DNA from: Haemophilus parainfluenzae
Lineage (GTDB): Bacteria > Pseudomonadota > Gammaproteobacteria > Enterobacterales > Pasteurellaceae
Assembly (NCBI RefSeq): GCF_014931275.1
Contig: NZ_CP063110.1
Coordinates: 561,001 to 625,000, forward strand
Direction: 5' to 3'
Length of the DNA: 64,000 bases
Of this stretch, positions 9,835 through 18,819 are shown one piece after another. Positions within the stretch are counted from its first letter, which is position 1. Every line of letters begins with the position of its first letter. A program made the translations under genes and the position numbers. Below the pieces are notes generated by a model. The model was not told the DNA's origin. It ran no database searches and saw only the letters and a list, made by a program, of their open reading frames with translations.

Positions 9835-11016
9835 TTATAATTTCACATCCAACTTCGCGTAAGCTCGCTCTACTTTTTCTAGTGCTTTTTCCACAGAAAC
9901 ATCATGGGCGAGTAAGACACCTAAACGGCGATGGCCATTGACTTCGCCTTTGCCGAAAATGCGAATATTGGTGTTTGGTTCGGCCAATACTTCGGCGATA
10001 TTACCAAATTGCACGTTTTTTGATTGACCTTCCACCACAATCGCTTTTGAAGCCGATGGGCTAATTAAGGTGATTTCTGGAATCGGTAGGCCTAAAATCG
10101 CACGGGCGTGTAAGGCGAACTCAGATAACTCTTGAGAAATTAGCGTGACCATGCCGGTATCATGTGGTCGAGGGGAGACTTCATTGAAGATCACCTCATC
10201 ACCACACACAAACATTTCCACACCGAAAATGCCGCGACCACCTAGTGCAGTGGTAATTTTCTCTGCCACGTCTTGAGCTTTTTTCAAGGCTGCATCAGAC
10301 ATGGCTTGTGGCTGCCAAGATTCGCGATAGTCGCCATCTTCTTGACGATGGCCGATTGGCGCTAAGAAGCTGGTGCCGTTGATGTGGTGAACGGTGAGTA
10401 AAGTGATTTCATAGTCGAATTTAACAAACCCTTCTACAATCACGCGTCCCGCGCCTGCGCGACCACCTTGTTGAGCGTAATCCCAGGCTTTTTGTAAGTC
10501 ATCTTTGGATTTCAAAATACTTTGACCGTGGCCAGAAGAAGACATAATTGGTTTCACCACGCAAGGAATACCGATTTTTTCAACCGCACTTTGGAAGTCA
10601 GCAAAGTTATCGACAAATTGATAAGGCGAAGTTGGCAATTTAAGCTCTTCAGCGGCTAAACGGCGAATGCCTTCGCGATTCATCGTAAGCTTGGTGGCTT
10701 TGGCGGTAGGTACAACATTAAAACCTGCTTGTTCTAATTCCACTAGCGTATCAGTCGCGATGGCTTCCACTTCCGGCACAATGTAATCTGGGCGCTCTTT
10801 TTCCACTAAGGCTTTGAGGGCTGCACCATCTAGCATGGAAATCGTATAAGCACGATGTGCCACTTGTTGTGCTGGGGCGTTTTCATAACGATCGACGGCA
10901 ATTACTTCCACGCCTAAACGTTGTAATTCAATCACCACCTCTTTGCCCAGTTCACCAGAGCCAAGCATCATCACTTTGATAGCATTCGGGGTTAATGCTG
11001 TACCTAGGGTTGTCAT
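9835..11016 (-). CDS. purT: Formate-dependent phosphoribosylglycinamide formyltransferase 2
   Basis: Cytosolic purine biosynthesis enzyme that uses ATP and formate to convert GAR to formyl-GAR, bypassing the folate-dependent PurN. The 393 residues match the family length. An N-terminal nucleotide-binding loop ([11 protein letters not shown], about 16-26) is followed by an ATP-grasp domain, with the metal and substrate region [15 protein letters not shown] near residues 275-290. The start has an AAGGACA ribosome site. It begins only 9 bases after the luxS stop, so the two are probably co-transcribed. The last codons are the source of the remnant at 7590-7733. Confidence 0.97.
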   Translation of the reverse strand: MTTLGTALTPNAIKVMMLGSGELGKEVVIELQRLGVEVIAVDRYENAPAQQVAHRAYTISMLDGAALKALVEKERPDYIVPEVEAIATDTLVELEQAGFNVVPTAKATKLTMNREGIRRLAAEELKLPTSPYQFVDNFADFQSAVEKIGIPCVVKPIMSSSGHGQSILKSKDDLQKAWDYAQQGGRAGAGRVIVEGFVKFDYEITLLTVHHINGTSFLAPIGHRQEDGDYRESWQPQAMSDAALKKAQDVAEKITTALGGRGIFGVEMFVCGDEVIFNEVSPRPHDTGMVTLISQELSEFALHARAILGLPIPEITLISPSASKAIVVEGQSKNVQFGNIAEVLAEPNTNIRIFGKGEVNGHRRLGVLLAHDVSVEKALEKVERAYAKLDVKL

Positions 11017-11025
11017 GTTGTGTCC

Positions 11026-11529
11026 TTATTTTAAGAAAGATTCATCAAGTGCTAAATTGTCATTTTTATTAATCCCCACACCGCGAGCAATCACATTTTT
11101 AGCAATTTCATGTGCTTCTTCTAAAGAATGTTCGGTGTAAGTCCCACATTGGTATTCGTTCAATTCTGGAATTTGGTTTTGATCTTGCACGGTTAAAATA
11201 TCTTTCATGGAAGCTAACCATGCATCAGCTACTTGTTGCTCGTTTGGAGTGCCGATTAATGACATGTAAAAACCTGTGCGACAGCCCATTGGGGAAATAT
11301 CGATGATTTCTACACTGTCATTGTTTAAATGGTCACGCATGAAGCCCGCAAATAAATGCTCAAGGGTGTGAATCCCTTTTGGTGGGAGAATTTCTTTGTT
11401 TGGAATGCAAAAACGAAGATCAAAAACAGTGATGTCATCGCCCTTTGGGGTACGCATCGTTTTGGCAACGCGCACGGCGGGTGCGTTCATACGGGTGTGA
11501 TCCACTTTAAAACTGTCGAGTAATGGCAT
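11026..11529 (-). CDS. luxS: S-ribosylhomocysteine lyase (autoinducer-2 synthase)
   Basis: It cleaves S-ribosylhomocysteine to homocysteine and DPD, the AI-2 precursor, in the activated methyl cycle. The 167-residue form starting [14 protein letters not shown] is chosen because it has an AAGGAAAT site upstream and matches the family start; a TTG 42 bases further up is unlikely. The iron or zinc site HTLEH (His54, Glu57, His58) is present and the later metal cysteine is in the block YQCGTYTEH. purT follows in the same direction. A candidate small RNA is transcribed divergently upstream. Confidence 0.97.
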   Translation of the reverse strand: MPLLDSFKVDHTRMNAPAVRVAKTMRTPKGDDITVFDLRFCIPNKEILPPKGIHTLEHLFAGFMRDHLNNDSVEIIDISPMGCRTGFYMSLIGTPNEQQVADAWLASMKDILTVQDQNQIPELNEYQCGTYTEHSLEEAHEIAKNVIARGVGINKNDNLALDESFLK

Positions 11530-11610
11530 ATTTATTTCCTTGAAAATCAGTGATTTGTAAATTAATTGCAAGTTTTTGTAAATTTTTTTACATTTTTTTA
11601 CAATTTCTTT

Positions 11611-11637
11611 GAACTTTTCTTTTTAGCGTCGGTCTTA
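11611..11637 (+). promoter_or_regulatory. Sigma-E-like promoter facing away from luxS
   Basis: GAACTT (11611-11616) is followed after 15 bases by GTCTTA (11632-11637), close to the envelope-stress sigma factor pattern GGAACTT-N15/16-GTCTAA. It precedes the candidate small RNA. A vegetative -10 (TATAAA, 11636-11641) overlaps, so sigma-70 use is also possible. Confidence 0.45.
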
Positions 11638-11642
11638 TAAAA

Positions 11643-11718
11643 CAAGCAACTTGCAGTTGTTTTAATAAAATTGGTTCCTTAGGTTATTTGCCCCTTACTT
11701 GATAAGGGGCGTTTTTTT
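11643..11718 (+). ncRNA. Candidate small RNA divergent from luxS (MicA-like position)
   Basis: No plus-strand ORF precedes the strong plus-strand terminator at 11690-11718, so it should end a non-coding transcript. About 76 bases separate the predicted start from the T run, close to the length of E. coli MicA. MicA is likewise transcribed divergently from luxS under sigma-E. The 5' part has a weak AACAA/TTGTT stem and an A/U-rich linker of the kind used by Hfq. Sequence identity to MicA is not evident, so homology rests on position and architecture. Confidence 0.5.
11690..11718 (+). terminator. Intrinsic terminator, plus strand
   Basis: GCCCCTTA-CTTGA-TAAGGGGC is a perfect 8-bp stem followed by G and seven T. 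The T run lies only on the plus-strand side, while the annotated neighbours are all on the minus strand. Confidence 0.85.
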
Positions 11719-11785
11719 ATCTGTTGAATATCAATTCGTCTTTATTCTAGCCCACAACCAGGTTATGCACAAAGGCTATTCTCGG

Positions 11786-12265
11786 CTATGACACGAAAGG
11801 TAAACTGAAAAAGAGCAAGGCAATATAACGCAGTCCTTTTCCAATCGTCATAAAAATTAAACAACTTAGCCAATTCAATCGAAGCCAACCGGCTACCGCA
11901 CAAAACACATCCCCGACAATCGGCAACCAGCTCAATAATAAAGTGATAGCACCATAGCGTTGTATTTTGTTTATCACCCATAAAGTGCGGTCATTTTTGC
12001 TGTCAATTTTCGGAAACCATCGACCAATCCAATAAGTGGTGAGGCTGCCAAGTGTATTGCCTGCGGTTGCCAGAAAAACAAGCCAAAAAATATCCGTACT
12101 TAATAATGAACCGACCAATACTTTTGGCACAGCAAGGGAGACAAACACAATTTCTGAATTACCCGGCAAGATGGTGGCACTTAAGAAAGCGCTGAAAAAC
12201 ATCAACCACAAGCCATGGGTTTGCCAAAAATCAGCCAAAAAGCTGAAAGAGAAAATGTCCCACAT
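11786..12265 (-). CDS. yqaA: YqaA family inner-membrane protein (DedA/VTT-related)
   Basis: A 159-residue polytopic membrane protein with hydrophobic segments near residues 15-40, 55-80 and 105-155 and the family-like stretch SATILPGNSEIVF. Its function is not established; the related DedA family is linked to lipid carrier transport. Its ATG overlaps the yqaB stop by one base (TAATG), the same pair order as in E. coli, so the two are translationally coupled. Confidence 0.85.
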   Translation of the reverse strand: MWDIFSFSFLADFWQTHGLWLMFFSAFLSATILPGNSEIVFVSLAVPKVLVGSLLSTDIFWLVFLATAGNTLGSLTTYWIGRWFPKIDSKNDRTLWVINKIQRYGAITLLLSWLPIVGDVFCAVAGWLRLNWLSCLIFMTIGKGLRYIALLFFSLPFVS

Positions 12266-12864
12266 TAGGCTCTAATAATCTCACGCGTTCTGACATCAAA
12301 CACATCCATCCCTGCACTTAATCCCGCTTTTACGCCGAGATCGGCATCTTCAAAGACGATGCAACGTGATGGTTCGGCTTTTGCCAGTTCTGCGCAGCGT
12401 AAAAAGGTTTCTGGATGCGGTTTATGTTCTTTCACATCGTCAGCACTCACAATGGCGTTAAAGTAACGTTCGATATCTAATTTTTGCATTAACATATCAA
12501 TGATTTGGCGGTTTGAACCTGAGCCAAGCGCAATCGGCTTTTGTTGATAGTAATGACGCACCACGTCAAAGGTTGGGAGTAATTTTGATTCTGTTGGAAT
12601 CAATTCATAAGAAAGTTTACGTTTTGCTTGTATCACTTCATTTAAACGTTCTTGTGGCATACCGGCATCTTGCATAATGGCGGAGGCGATAGTGCTCACG
12701 GTTGCGCCACCTAAATCATACATAATTTGGCTGTTAAAACGATAACCGAATTGTTCCCCCACCATGTTCCACGCACGGGCGTGTACTGGCATGGTGTCGA
12801 TTAAGGTGCCATCCATATCAAAAATCAAGCCATCATATTTTTCAAAAAGTCTGTTATCTATCAT
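12265..12864 (-). CDS. yqaB: HAD-family sugar phosphatase YqaB (fructose-1-phosphate / 6-phosphogluconate phosphatase)
   Basis: A 199-residue HAD phosphatase of the beta-phosphoglucomutase-like subfamily. The nucleophile motif DMDGT is at residues 16-20, the second motif is GSGSNR near 117, and the acidic motif EDADLGVKAG is near 171. In E. coli YqaB removes phosphate from small sugar phosphates in the cytosol. It is the first gene of a two-gene unit with yqaA. Confidence 0.85.
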   Translation of the reverse strand: MIDNRLFEKYDGLIFDMDGTLIDTMPVHARAWNMVGEQFGYRFNSQIMYDLGGATVSTIASAIMQDAGMPQERLNEVIQAKRKLSYELIPTESKLLPTFDVVRHYYQQKPIALGSGSNRQIIDMLMQKLDIERYFNAIVSADDVKEHKPHPETFLRCAELAKAEPSRCIVFEDADLGVKAGLSAGMDVFDVRTREIIRA

Positions 12865-12975
12865 TTATTGCTTTCCTAGTTCGTAAATTTTTTCACTTTG
12901 TTTCAATTTTGTGATCTGTGCACTGGTAATTTTATGAAATAGCGGTAAAGTTATCCTATCTCAAAAAGGAATGTT

Positions 12976-13341
12976 ATGTCGTTACTCAAACAATTAACCC
13001 GTTGGAAAATTCGCGGTCAGATTGATCAGGAAGTTATTGATATTATTCTGACTTTGCAAAGTCGCCTAGAGCATCATTGGCGCATTGATGTGTCTATTCC
13101 GACAGTCATCACACTCTTATTGCATATTGCCAACAGCCTTGCCCGCTTAAAACGAGGCGGTTGCGTTTCCCCACTTCATCAACCTTTTTATGATGAAATG
13201 CAAAGTGCGGTCATTTTTCCTGATGTTTTGGAAATTCATCACGATTTGCTTTCTTTTATTCCGCAAGATATTCCCGAAGCCGAGCAGAGCTATTATCTCG
13301 CCAATATTTATAGCTTGCTGTTGGAGCAAGATAAAAAATAA
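12976..13341 (+). CDS. Small PRD-domain-like protein
   Basis: This 121-residue protein has the helical pattern of a PTS-regulation domain, with a HIANSLARLKRG block around residues 48-59 similar to the conserved PRD region that carries phosphorylatable histidine. There is no DNA- or RNA-binding domain, so it is a stand-alone PRD. A role in sugar-dependent regulation is inferred, not shown. It has a good AAAAGGAATG context at the start and runs convergently into ppx. An internal uptake sequence lies in the gene. Confidence 0.55.
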   Translation: MSLLKQLTRWKIRGQIDQEVIDIILTLQSRLEHHWRIDVSIPTVITLLLHIANSLARLKRGGCVSPLHQPFYDEMQSAVIFPDVLEIHHDLLSFIPQDIPEAEQSYYLANIYSLLLEQDKK

Positions 13342-13363
13342 GGGCATGAAAGCCCCTATTCTA

Positions 13364-14908
13364 TCAGTTAAAAATCAAACTGAGTTCTAAATCTTTGAGT
13401 AAATTGCTTTCTAAGCGCAATTCATTCCATACTAACGGATTGTTATCCAAATAATGTTTCTCAAAAGTCAGTTCCCAAGTCTGCAAAGAGCGGTCAATTC
13501 TGAGATTAATTTTGTCCGTGCTGTCTGTCGCTTGGCGAGATTTATTTAAAATCACCGAAATACGTAAAAGAAGCAGTAAAACAAGGACATCTTCATCCGC
13601 ATAACGAGCAAAAATCGGTAAATCATTATTTTTAAATGCACCTGTGTGATAACGAACTAAATTCACCAATAAGCGTTGTTGTTCGCGATCAAAGCCCGGT
13701 AATTCCATATTCTGCAGAATATAAGCTGAATGTTTTTGTACATTGCGATGATTAATGACAATACCGACTTCTAATAAGCGTGCCGCCCAAATCAACAGAT
13801 TTTTCATTTCATCAGCAAGATGCGGTTTTTGCCAATGGGTGTATTGGTCAATTAAGGTTTTCGCACTATTGGCCACGCGATCAGCCTGTGCCAAATCTAA
13901 GTTAAATTGTTCGGCAAGTCCTAATGCGGTACGTGTACGGATGTCTGAAACTTGGAAGTTTTTTTCCAGGCTGTAAATCACCCCTTCACGCAAGGCACCG
14001 TCAGAGTAGCGCATATTTTCTAAACCAAATACGTCAAAAACGGCACTTAAAATGGCTAAGCCAGGCACAAAGACATCCACGCGGTCAGGGTTTAATCCTG
14101 CGATATTGAGTTCTTCAAAATGGGATGCTTGTAAGATTCGTTCAATTAAATTTTGTAAACGTTCAGCCGTGATGATGCCATTCGGATCAAGGGTTGCGGT
14201 AATCACTTGATAGACGGTTTTGATCGTGCCCGATGAGCCTAACACTGATTGCCACCCGAGTTTGCGATATTCCCAGCTTAAATCTTCAATTTTATTGACC
14301 GCACTTTGGCGAGCTTGCTCGAAGTTTTCTTTTGAAATTTCGCCACTCGGGAAGAATTTTTTGGCAAAGCTCACGCAGCCCATGTGACGACTTTCCGCCA
14401 CTAAGGGGGTGAAATCATCACCGATGATCATTTCGGTCGAGCCACCACCAATATCGATGACCAGTTTACGTCCGCTTTCGGGTTGAGTGTGGCAAACGCC
14501 TGCATAAATGGTTTTAGCTTCCGTTTGACCGCTGATGATATTAATGGGATAAGGAAAAACAGTGGCAGCCTGACGTAAAAACTCGTCATTATTGACCGCT
14601 CTTCGTAAGGTATAAGTGCCGACGACATTCACATCTTTCGGCGCAAAGCCTTGTAAGCGTTCAGCAAAAAGTGCAAGGCAATTTACACCGCGCTCAATGG
14701 CTTCTTGGCTTAATACATTGTGCTCGTCTAAGCCGTCAGCGAGCCTCACTTTTTGTTTTAAACGAGAAAGCACCTGAATCGAACCATTGATAATACGCGC
14801 TACAATCATGTGGAAGCTGTTTGAGCCTAAATCAATGGCGGCAATCTCCCGGGCCTCACCTCGGTGATGAGGTTCTGCGAGTTGAGCCAGTTGCTTGTCG
14901 TTATGCAT
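13364..14908 (-). CDS. ppx: Exopolyphosphatase (Ppx/GppA family)
   Basis: It releases phosphate from the ends of polyphosphate chains. The 514 residues match E. coli Ppx (513). Motifs include the N-terminal ASKHA-fold loop AAIDLGSNSFHMIVARI (about 23-39), LVIDIGGGSTEMIIG (about 149-163) and the HD-like C-terminal region HRNVQKHSAYILQN. The related GppA hydrolyses pppGpp; length and close motif agreement favour Ppx. It starts 8 bases after tamB, so it sits at the end of a tamA-tamB-ppx unit. Confidence 0.9.
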   Translation of the reverse strand: MHNDKQLAQLAEPHHRGEAREIAAIDLGSNSFHMIVARIINGSIQVLSRLKQKVRLADGLDEHNVLSQEAIERGVNCLALFAERLQGFAPKDVNVVGTYTLRRAVNNDEFLRQAATVFPYPINIISGQTEAKTIYAGVCHTQPESGRKLVIDIGGGSTEMIIGDDFTPLVAESRHMGCVSFAKKFFPSGEISKENFEQARQSAVNKIEDLSWEYRKLGWQSVLGSSGTIKTVYQVITATLDPNGIITAERLQNLIERILQASHFEELNIAGLNPDRVDVFVPGLAILSAVFDVFGLENMRYSDGALREGVIYSLEKNFQVSDIRTRTALGLAEQFNLDLAQADRVANSAKTLIDQYTHWQKPHLADEMKNLLIWAARLLEVGIVINHRNVQKHSAYILQNMELPGFDREQQRLLVNLVRYHTGAFKNNDLPIFARYADEDVLVLLLLLRISVILNKSRQATDSTDKINLRIDRSLQTWELTFEKHYLDNNPLVWNELRLESNLLKDLELSLIFN

Positions 14909-14916
14909 GTCCTTTC

Positions 14917-17900
14917 CTAAAATTCAAATTGATACAACAAATCAAAAACTTGGTTTGTGCTGGAAACTGATTGGAAATAAAGTTGTGGCATTAAGCGGTA
15001 ACGCAAGGTCACTTCGGCTAATCCATCAAACAATCCTACACCGTATTTCACTTGTAAGCGTTTACCAATATTACCACTAACTTGTACTTTGGAGCTATCC
15101 CCAACACCGGCAGTGCCTAAGTTTAAGTCTTGAATACCAAAGGCTTCGCCAATACCGCCGACCACTTTACCACTTTTCGCTAAACCTAAGCCAAGTAATG
15201 CCGCACCCACAGAACCACTAGAGCCTGCTTCACCGCTGTTTTCTAATGAGCGACCGGTTAATAAATAAGAAAGTGCCTGGTCTTGAGATTTGGCGGGATC
15301 AGAGAAAATCGTGACTTGTGGGCTAGATGCCATACCAATCACTTTTACCCCTGCGGTCACTTTACTGTCTTCCATGGCTTCTGGGTTACGAATCGCTTCA
15401 ATATTTAACATCGGTTGTGAAGGTAAACCAGAGAAGCTGACTTGCCCTTTACGAATTAATAAATCCTGTCCAAAAGAAGCATAACGACCATTTTTCAGGT
15501 TAATTTGACCGAATAATCCTAGCTTACCTTTATCCTGTTTCACAGAAAGTAAACCATCCAAATTCGTTTTTAAACCATAGGCATTTAAATGCACATCATC
15601 GCCGATTTTAATTTTTAAATCAGATTGAATTTGCATGCCCGATTTAGTTTCGGCTGCAAATTGGCGATTGATGAGCTCTTCTTCACTTTTTCTTGGACCA
15701 TTTAAAATTACTTCGTCTTCACTCACCGGTTCAGCATTGTCTGGTAAGCTTTCAATGGCAATTCTTGCCCACGGAATATCCACATTACCACTCAAATCTA
15801 AGAGTTTTGGTGAGGCTTTGACAACCACATTCGGGCTGACTTTTAATTTCGCCATAGACGGAATATCGACTTTGAAGTTATCTGCTTGCGCTCTGACTTC
15901 AGCCGTCCAGTTATCCATGTTAGCCCAGTTAGCTTGCCCGTTAATATTCAGCTTACTATCTGGTGTTTGAACATGGCCATTTAAGGTTGAAGAGGTGCCA
16001 TTAAAGCGAATTGCCACTTGACCATCAGTTACGTCAAAAGGCAGGCTTTTCAATTTTGTTTTTACATTGCGAATATCGAAATTACCGTTTAATAATGGTT
16101 TTTCTAAATTGCCACCAAAACTTAAGCGAGAAACCACTTCACCATCCATGCTTTCACCGCTAGAGAAAAGTTGATTCGCTAAGGATAAACGTAAACCTTC
16201 AATGGTAAAGGTGCCGCCTAATTGTCGGCCTTTACTTAAATCATTAATTTTTAAGTCCGTGCCAATTCGACCTTGATTCTGAACGTTAATGTCTGATTTC
16301 AGGGTTAAATTGTTATTTTGAATATCGGCATTCACACTTAATTTAGGAATATCTAGCTTAAAGGTGCGGTAGTCTAATTTTTGTGCCACACCAATGTTAT
16401 TACCTTCTACTGCCACATTCAGTTGTAACGGTTTATCACTGAACCACGCCACTTTACCTCGGCTTTGTAATTGACCTTTAAGCGTATCTTGTCCCATCAA
16501 TTTATTCACTAAATCTAAATTAATGCGTTTAAGTTCAAAAGGGACCTCGCCATTTTTCCCTGCCGTAAATTGTTGAGGGAAACACAGATCTAAGTCTTGG
16601 TTAATCCAGCAGTGTGAACCAATGGTGGCTTGGATTTTTTTATTGTCATAAGTGACAGGAATAGTTTGATTAACTTTAAAATCGCCGATAGGTGAGTTTA
16701 GGCTCACTTGGCTTAAATTACCTTTCCATTGCTGAGAAGTGCGGTCAAAATTACCAGTGATTTGTAAATCAGCTGCAACAGGTTCACCTTTTGATTTTAA
16801 GTTGAGCGTATGATGTTTTTCATCACCCGATGCATTCAAATCAATATTATGCAATTTAATGCTGTCGCCATAGCGGAAGTTTTCCGCTTTGACGTTAAGT
16901 TCACCTTTCACTTGCGGTTCACTCACAACATTACCTTTAATTAAGGCTTTAGATAAGTCTAACCCTTGGAAGTGCAGGCCTTGTACGGTTAAATCAGTAT
17001 TAATGGTTGGTGCAGTAAGTTTGCCTAAGATCTGTGCTCTGCCGACCACGGAGCCCGCTAAATCTTGCCACAGACCACGCAAGCTTGGTGCGTTGATATC
17101 TAAATCTAGGTTTGATTTATCACCTAATATACCTTTTGCTGCAATGCGGTTTTCGCCATAGTTCAGCAATAAATCAGGAATGTTTAATAAGGTTTCATTA
17201 CTTAAAAAGGCACTTCCTTTTAAGCTTAATGGGCGAGAAGAGAGACTACCCGTTAAATCCACGGCTGGCACATCTACTTTCCAATGATTGGAATCAGCGG
17301 AACCTTTTGAGCTCACTTTGCCTGATAATACGGCTGGCATGGCTGGCACATAAGGGCGAATGTTCATTTTGTTTAAATCAGCAGTTACATCCCATTGCGC
17401 GCCATCTTTCCAGTTTGATGAACCGGTTAAACGTGCCGTACCATCGAGGGCAGCAAGTTTTAATTCGTTGAGGGTAACTTCATAGAGTTTACCGTCTGCA
17501 TTCAAATCAACATGGGTGTGAGGGATATGATCCATACCGTCCACACCACCGACAACCTCTGCGTGATAATTCAACAAATCGCCCGTGAGCTTGATATCGA
17601 CATCGTTAATTTTGAGCGGTGCAAGGTTATCTGCAAAAGCGTATTGACCTTTTTTCGCTTTTAACTGCAGATTTAATGGCATTTTATCTTCAGCCAGTTT
17701 CACATCACCCGTTAAGGTCGCATCAAGCACCCCCTGGGTAGTTAACGAAAGTACGGTCGTTTTTTTCAAGGAACCCGATAAATTGAGATCAACTTTGCTA
17801 GCAGGCAGAATAGTTTTGTCTTTTGATTTAAAGGCTTGGAGATCAGATTTTAATGTGAGATCAACCGGAAAATCGTCATTGAGCTGGAGTTGTCCTTGGC

Positions 17901-18816
17901 TAGAAAGTGTACCGAGAGAGCTGTCAATGTCGAGTTTTTGTAATTTCACTAAATGATCGGTGGCATCCGCTTGCAATTCTACTTTAGGCACGGTGATTTT
18001 TTGTGTTTCTTCGTCTTTTTCATTGAGCGATTGATATTGCCAGTTTGTACCCAAAACACTTGGAATGTGCATATCAAAAGGCAAGTTCACCGTATTTAAA
18101 TTACCTAAAAAAGCCGGTGTGAGTGTTTGCTCAATTTGTGCCCAATCAACGGGTTTAGCAGGTTCTTTTTTCTCAGGCTGAGAGGGATTCGGTTGAGTTT
18201 GGGAGACCGTTGAGAAAAGCACATCTGAAAGCGTGGTAGGCTCAAGGGTCAGGCCAGATTCATTATTTAAACTGACCGCACTTTGAAATGACGAAAACGT
18301 AATATTGCTTTGATCGAGTTTCATATCAAAGTCAGTAATCGCCACATTTTTTACTTGCACAGAAACCGGTAAATGGATTTTTTCCATTGGACCACTTTCA
18401 GTCTGTTTCTCTTCAGAAGGCGGCATAACACTGGTATCAATGGCGATTTTAGGCTGCGTTAAGCTGAGATCATCAACAATAATATCTCCCGACAGTAAAC
18501 GAGCTAAATTCAGTTGTAAGCGCGTTTTAGGAAGAGCCACATCTACGCCGGTTGTTTGAAAACGTAAATTTTCTAAGACTAAACCATCTTGTAAGCCACC
18601 GCTGACTTGCTCAATAGATAAGCTATCGAGCATTTTATCGGCGAGTTGAATAATTGCACGTTGCCCACTATCAAAAGAAAGTGCTGTGACTAAGCCTAAA
18701 ACAGGGACAAAAATGACCGCACTTCCGACACATAAAATTTTACGGCAGGTCTTTTTCTTTTTGATGGGTTGTATCATTTGGTTATCTGGTTGTTTTTCTT
18801 GTTCAGACATAGTCAT
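14917..18816 (-). CDS. tamB: Translocation and assembly module subunit TamB
   Basis: A 1299-residue AsmA-like lipid-bridge protein, anchored by an N-terminal membrane helix (about residues 26-46, VGSAVIFVPVLGLVTALSF) and spanning the periplasm with long beta-rich repeats. The conserved C-terminal DUF490 block ends LLYQFEF. TamB works with TamA in outer-membrane protein assembly and phospholipid transport. The start MTM has two ATGs; the second (18810) is better spaced from AGGG. It lies 3 bases after tamA. Confidence 0.93.
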   Translation of the reverse strand: MTMSEQEKQPDNQMIQPIKKKKTCRKILCVGSAVIFVPVLGLVTALSFDSGQRAIIQLADKMLDSLSIEQVSGGLQDGLVLENLRFQTTGVDVALPKTRLQLNLARLLSGDIIVDDLSLTQPKIAIDTSVMPPSEEKQTESGPMEKIHLPVSVQVKNVAITDFDMKLDQSNITFSSFQSAVSLNNESGLTLEPTTLSDVLFSTVSQTQPNPSQPEKKEPAKPVDWAQIEQTLTPAFLGNLNTVNLPFDMHIPSVLGTNWQYQSLNEKDEETQKITVPKVELQADATDHLVKLQKLDIDSSLGTLSSQGQLQLNDDFPVDLTLKSDLQAFKSKDKTILPASKVDLNLSGSLKKTTVLSLTTQGVLDATLTGDVKLAEDKMPLNLQLKAKKGQYAFADNLAPLKINDVDIKLTGDLLNYHAEVVGGVDGMDHIPHTHVDLNADGKLYEVTLNELKLAALDGTARLTGSSNWKDGAQWDVTADLNKMNIRPYVPAMPAVLSGKVSSKGSADSNHWKVDVPAVDLTGSLSSRPLSLKGSAFLSNETLLNIPDLLLNYGENRIAAKGILGDKSNLDLDINAPSLRGLWQDLAGSVVGRAQILGKLTAPTINTDLTVQGLHFQGLDLSKALIKGNVVSEPQVKGELNVKAENFRYGDSIKLHNIDLNASGDEKHHTLNLKSKGEPVAADLQITGNFDRTSQQWKGNLSQVSLNSPIGDFKVNQTIPVTYDNKKIQATIGSHCWINQDLDLCFPQQFTAGKNGEVPFELKRINLDLVNKLMGQDTLKGQLQSRGKVAWFSDKPLQLNVAVEGNNIGVAQKLDYRTFKLDIPKLSVNADIQNNNLTLKSDINVQNQGRIGTDLKINDLSKGRQLGGTFTIEGLRLSLANQLFSSGESMDGEVVSRLSFGGNLEKPLLNGNFDIRNVKTKLKSLPFDVTDGQVAIRFNGTSSTLNGHVQTPDSKLNINGQANWANMDNWTAEVRAQADNFKVDIPSMAKLKVSPNVVVKASPKLLDLSGNVDIPWARIAIESLPDNAEPVSEDEVILNGPRKSEEELINRQFAAETKSGMQIQSDLKIKIGDDVHLNAYGLKTNLDGLLSVKQDKGKLGLFGQINLKNGRYASFGQDLLIRKGQVSFSGLPSQPMLNIEAIRNPEAMEDSKVTAGVKVIGMASSPQVTIFSDPAKSQDQALSYLLTGRSLENSGEAGSSGSVGAALLGLGLAKSGKVVGGIGEAFGIQDLNLGTAGVGDSSKVQVSGNIGKRLQVKYGVGLFDGLAEVTLRYRLMPQLYFQSVSSTNQVFDLLYQFEF

Positions 18817-18819
18817 ACC

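Noticed and set aside
11763..11981. Minus-strand 72-residue ORF over yqaA
   Set aside because: It overlaps the well-supported membrane protein gene in another frame and shows no recognisable pattern.
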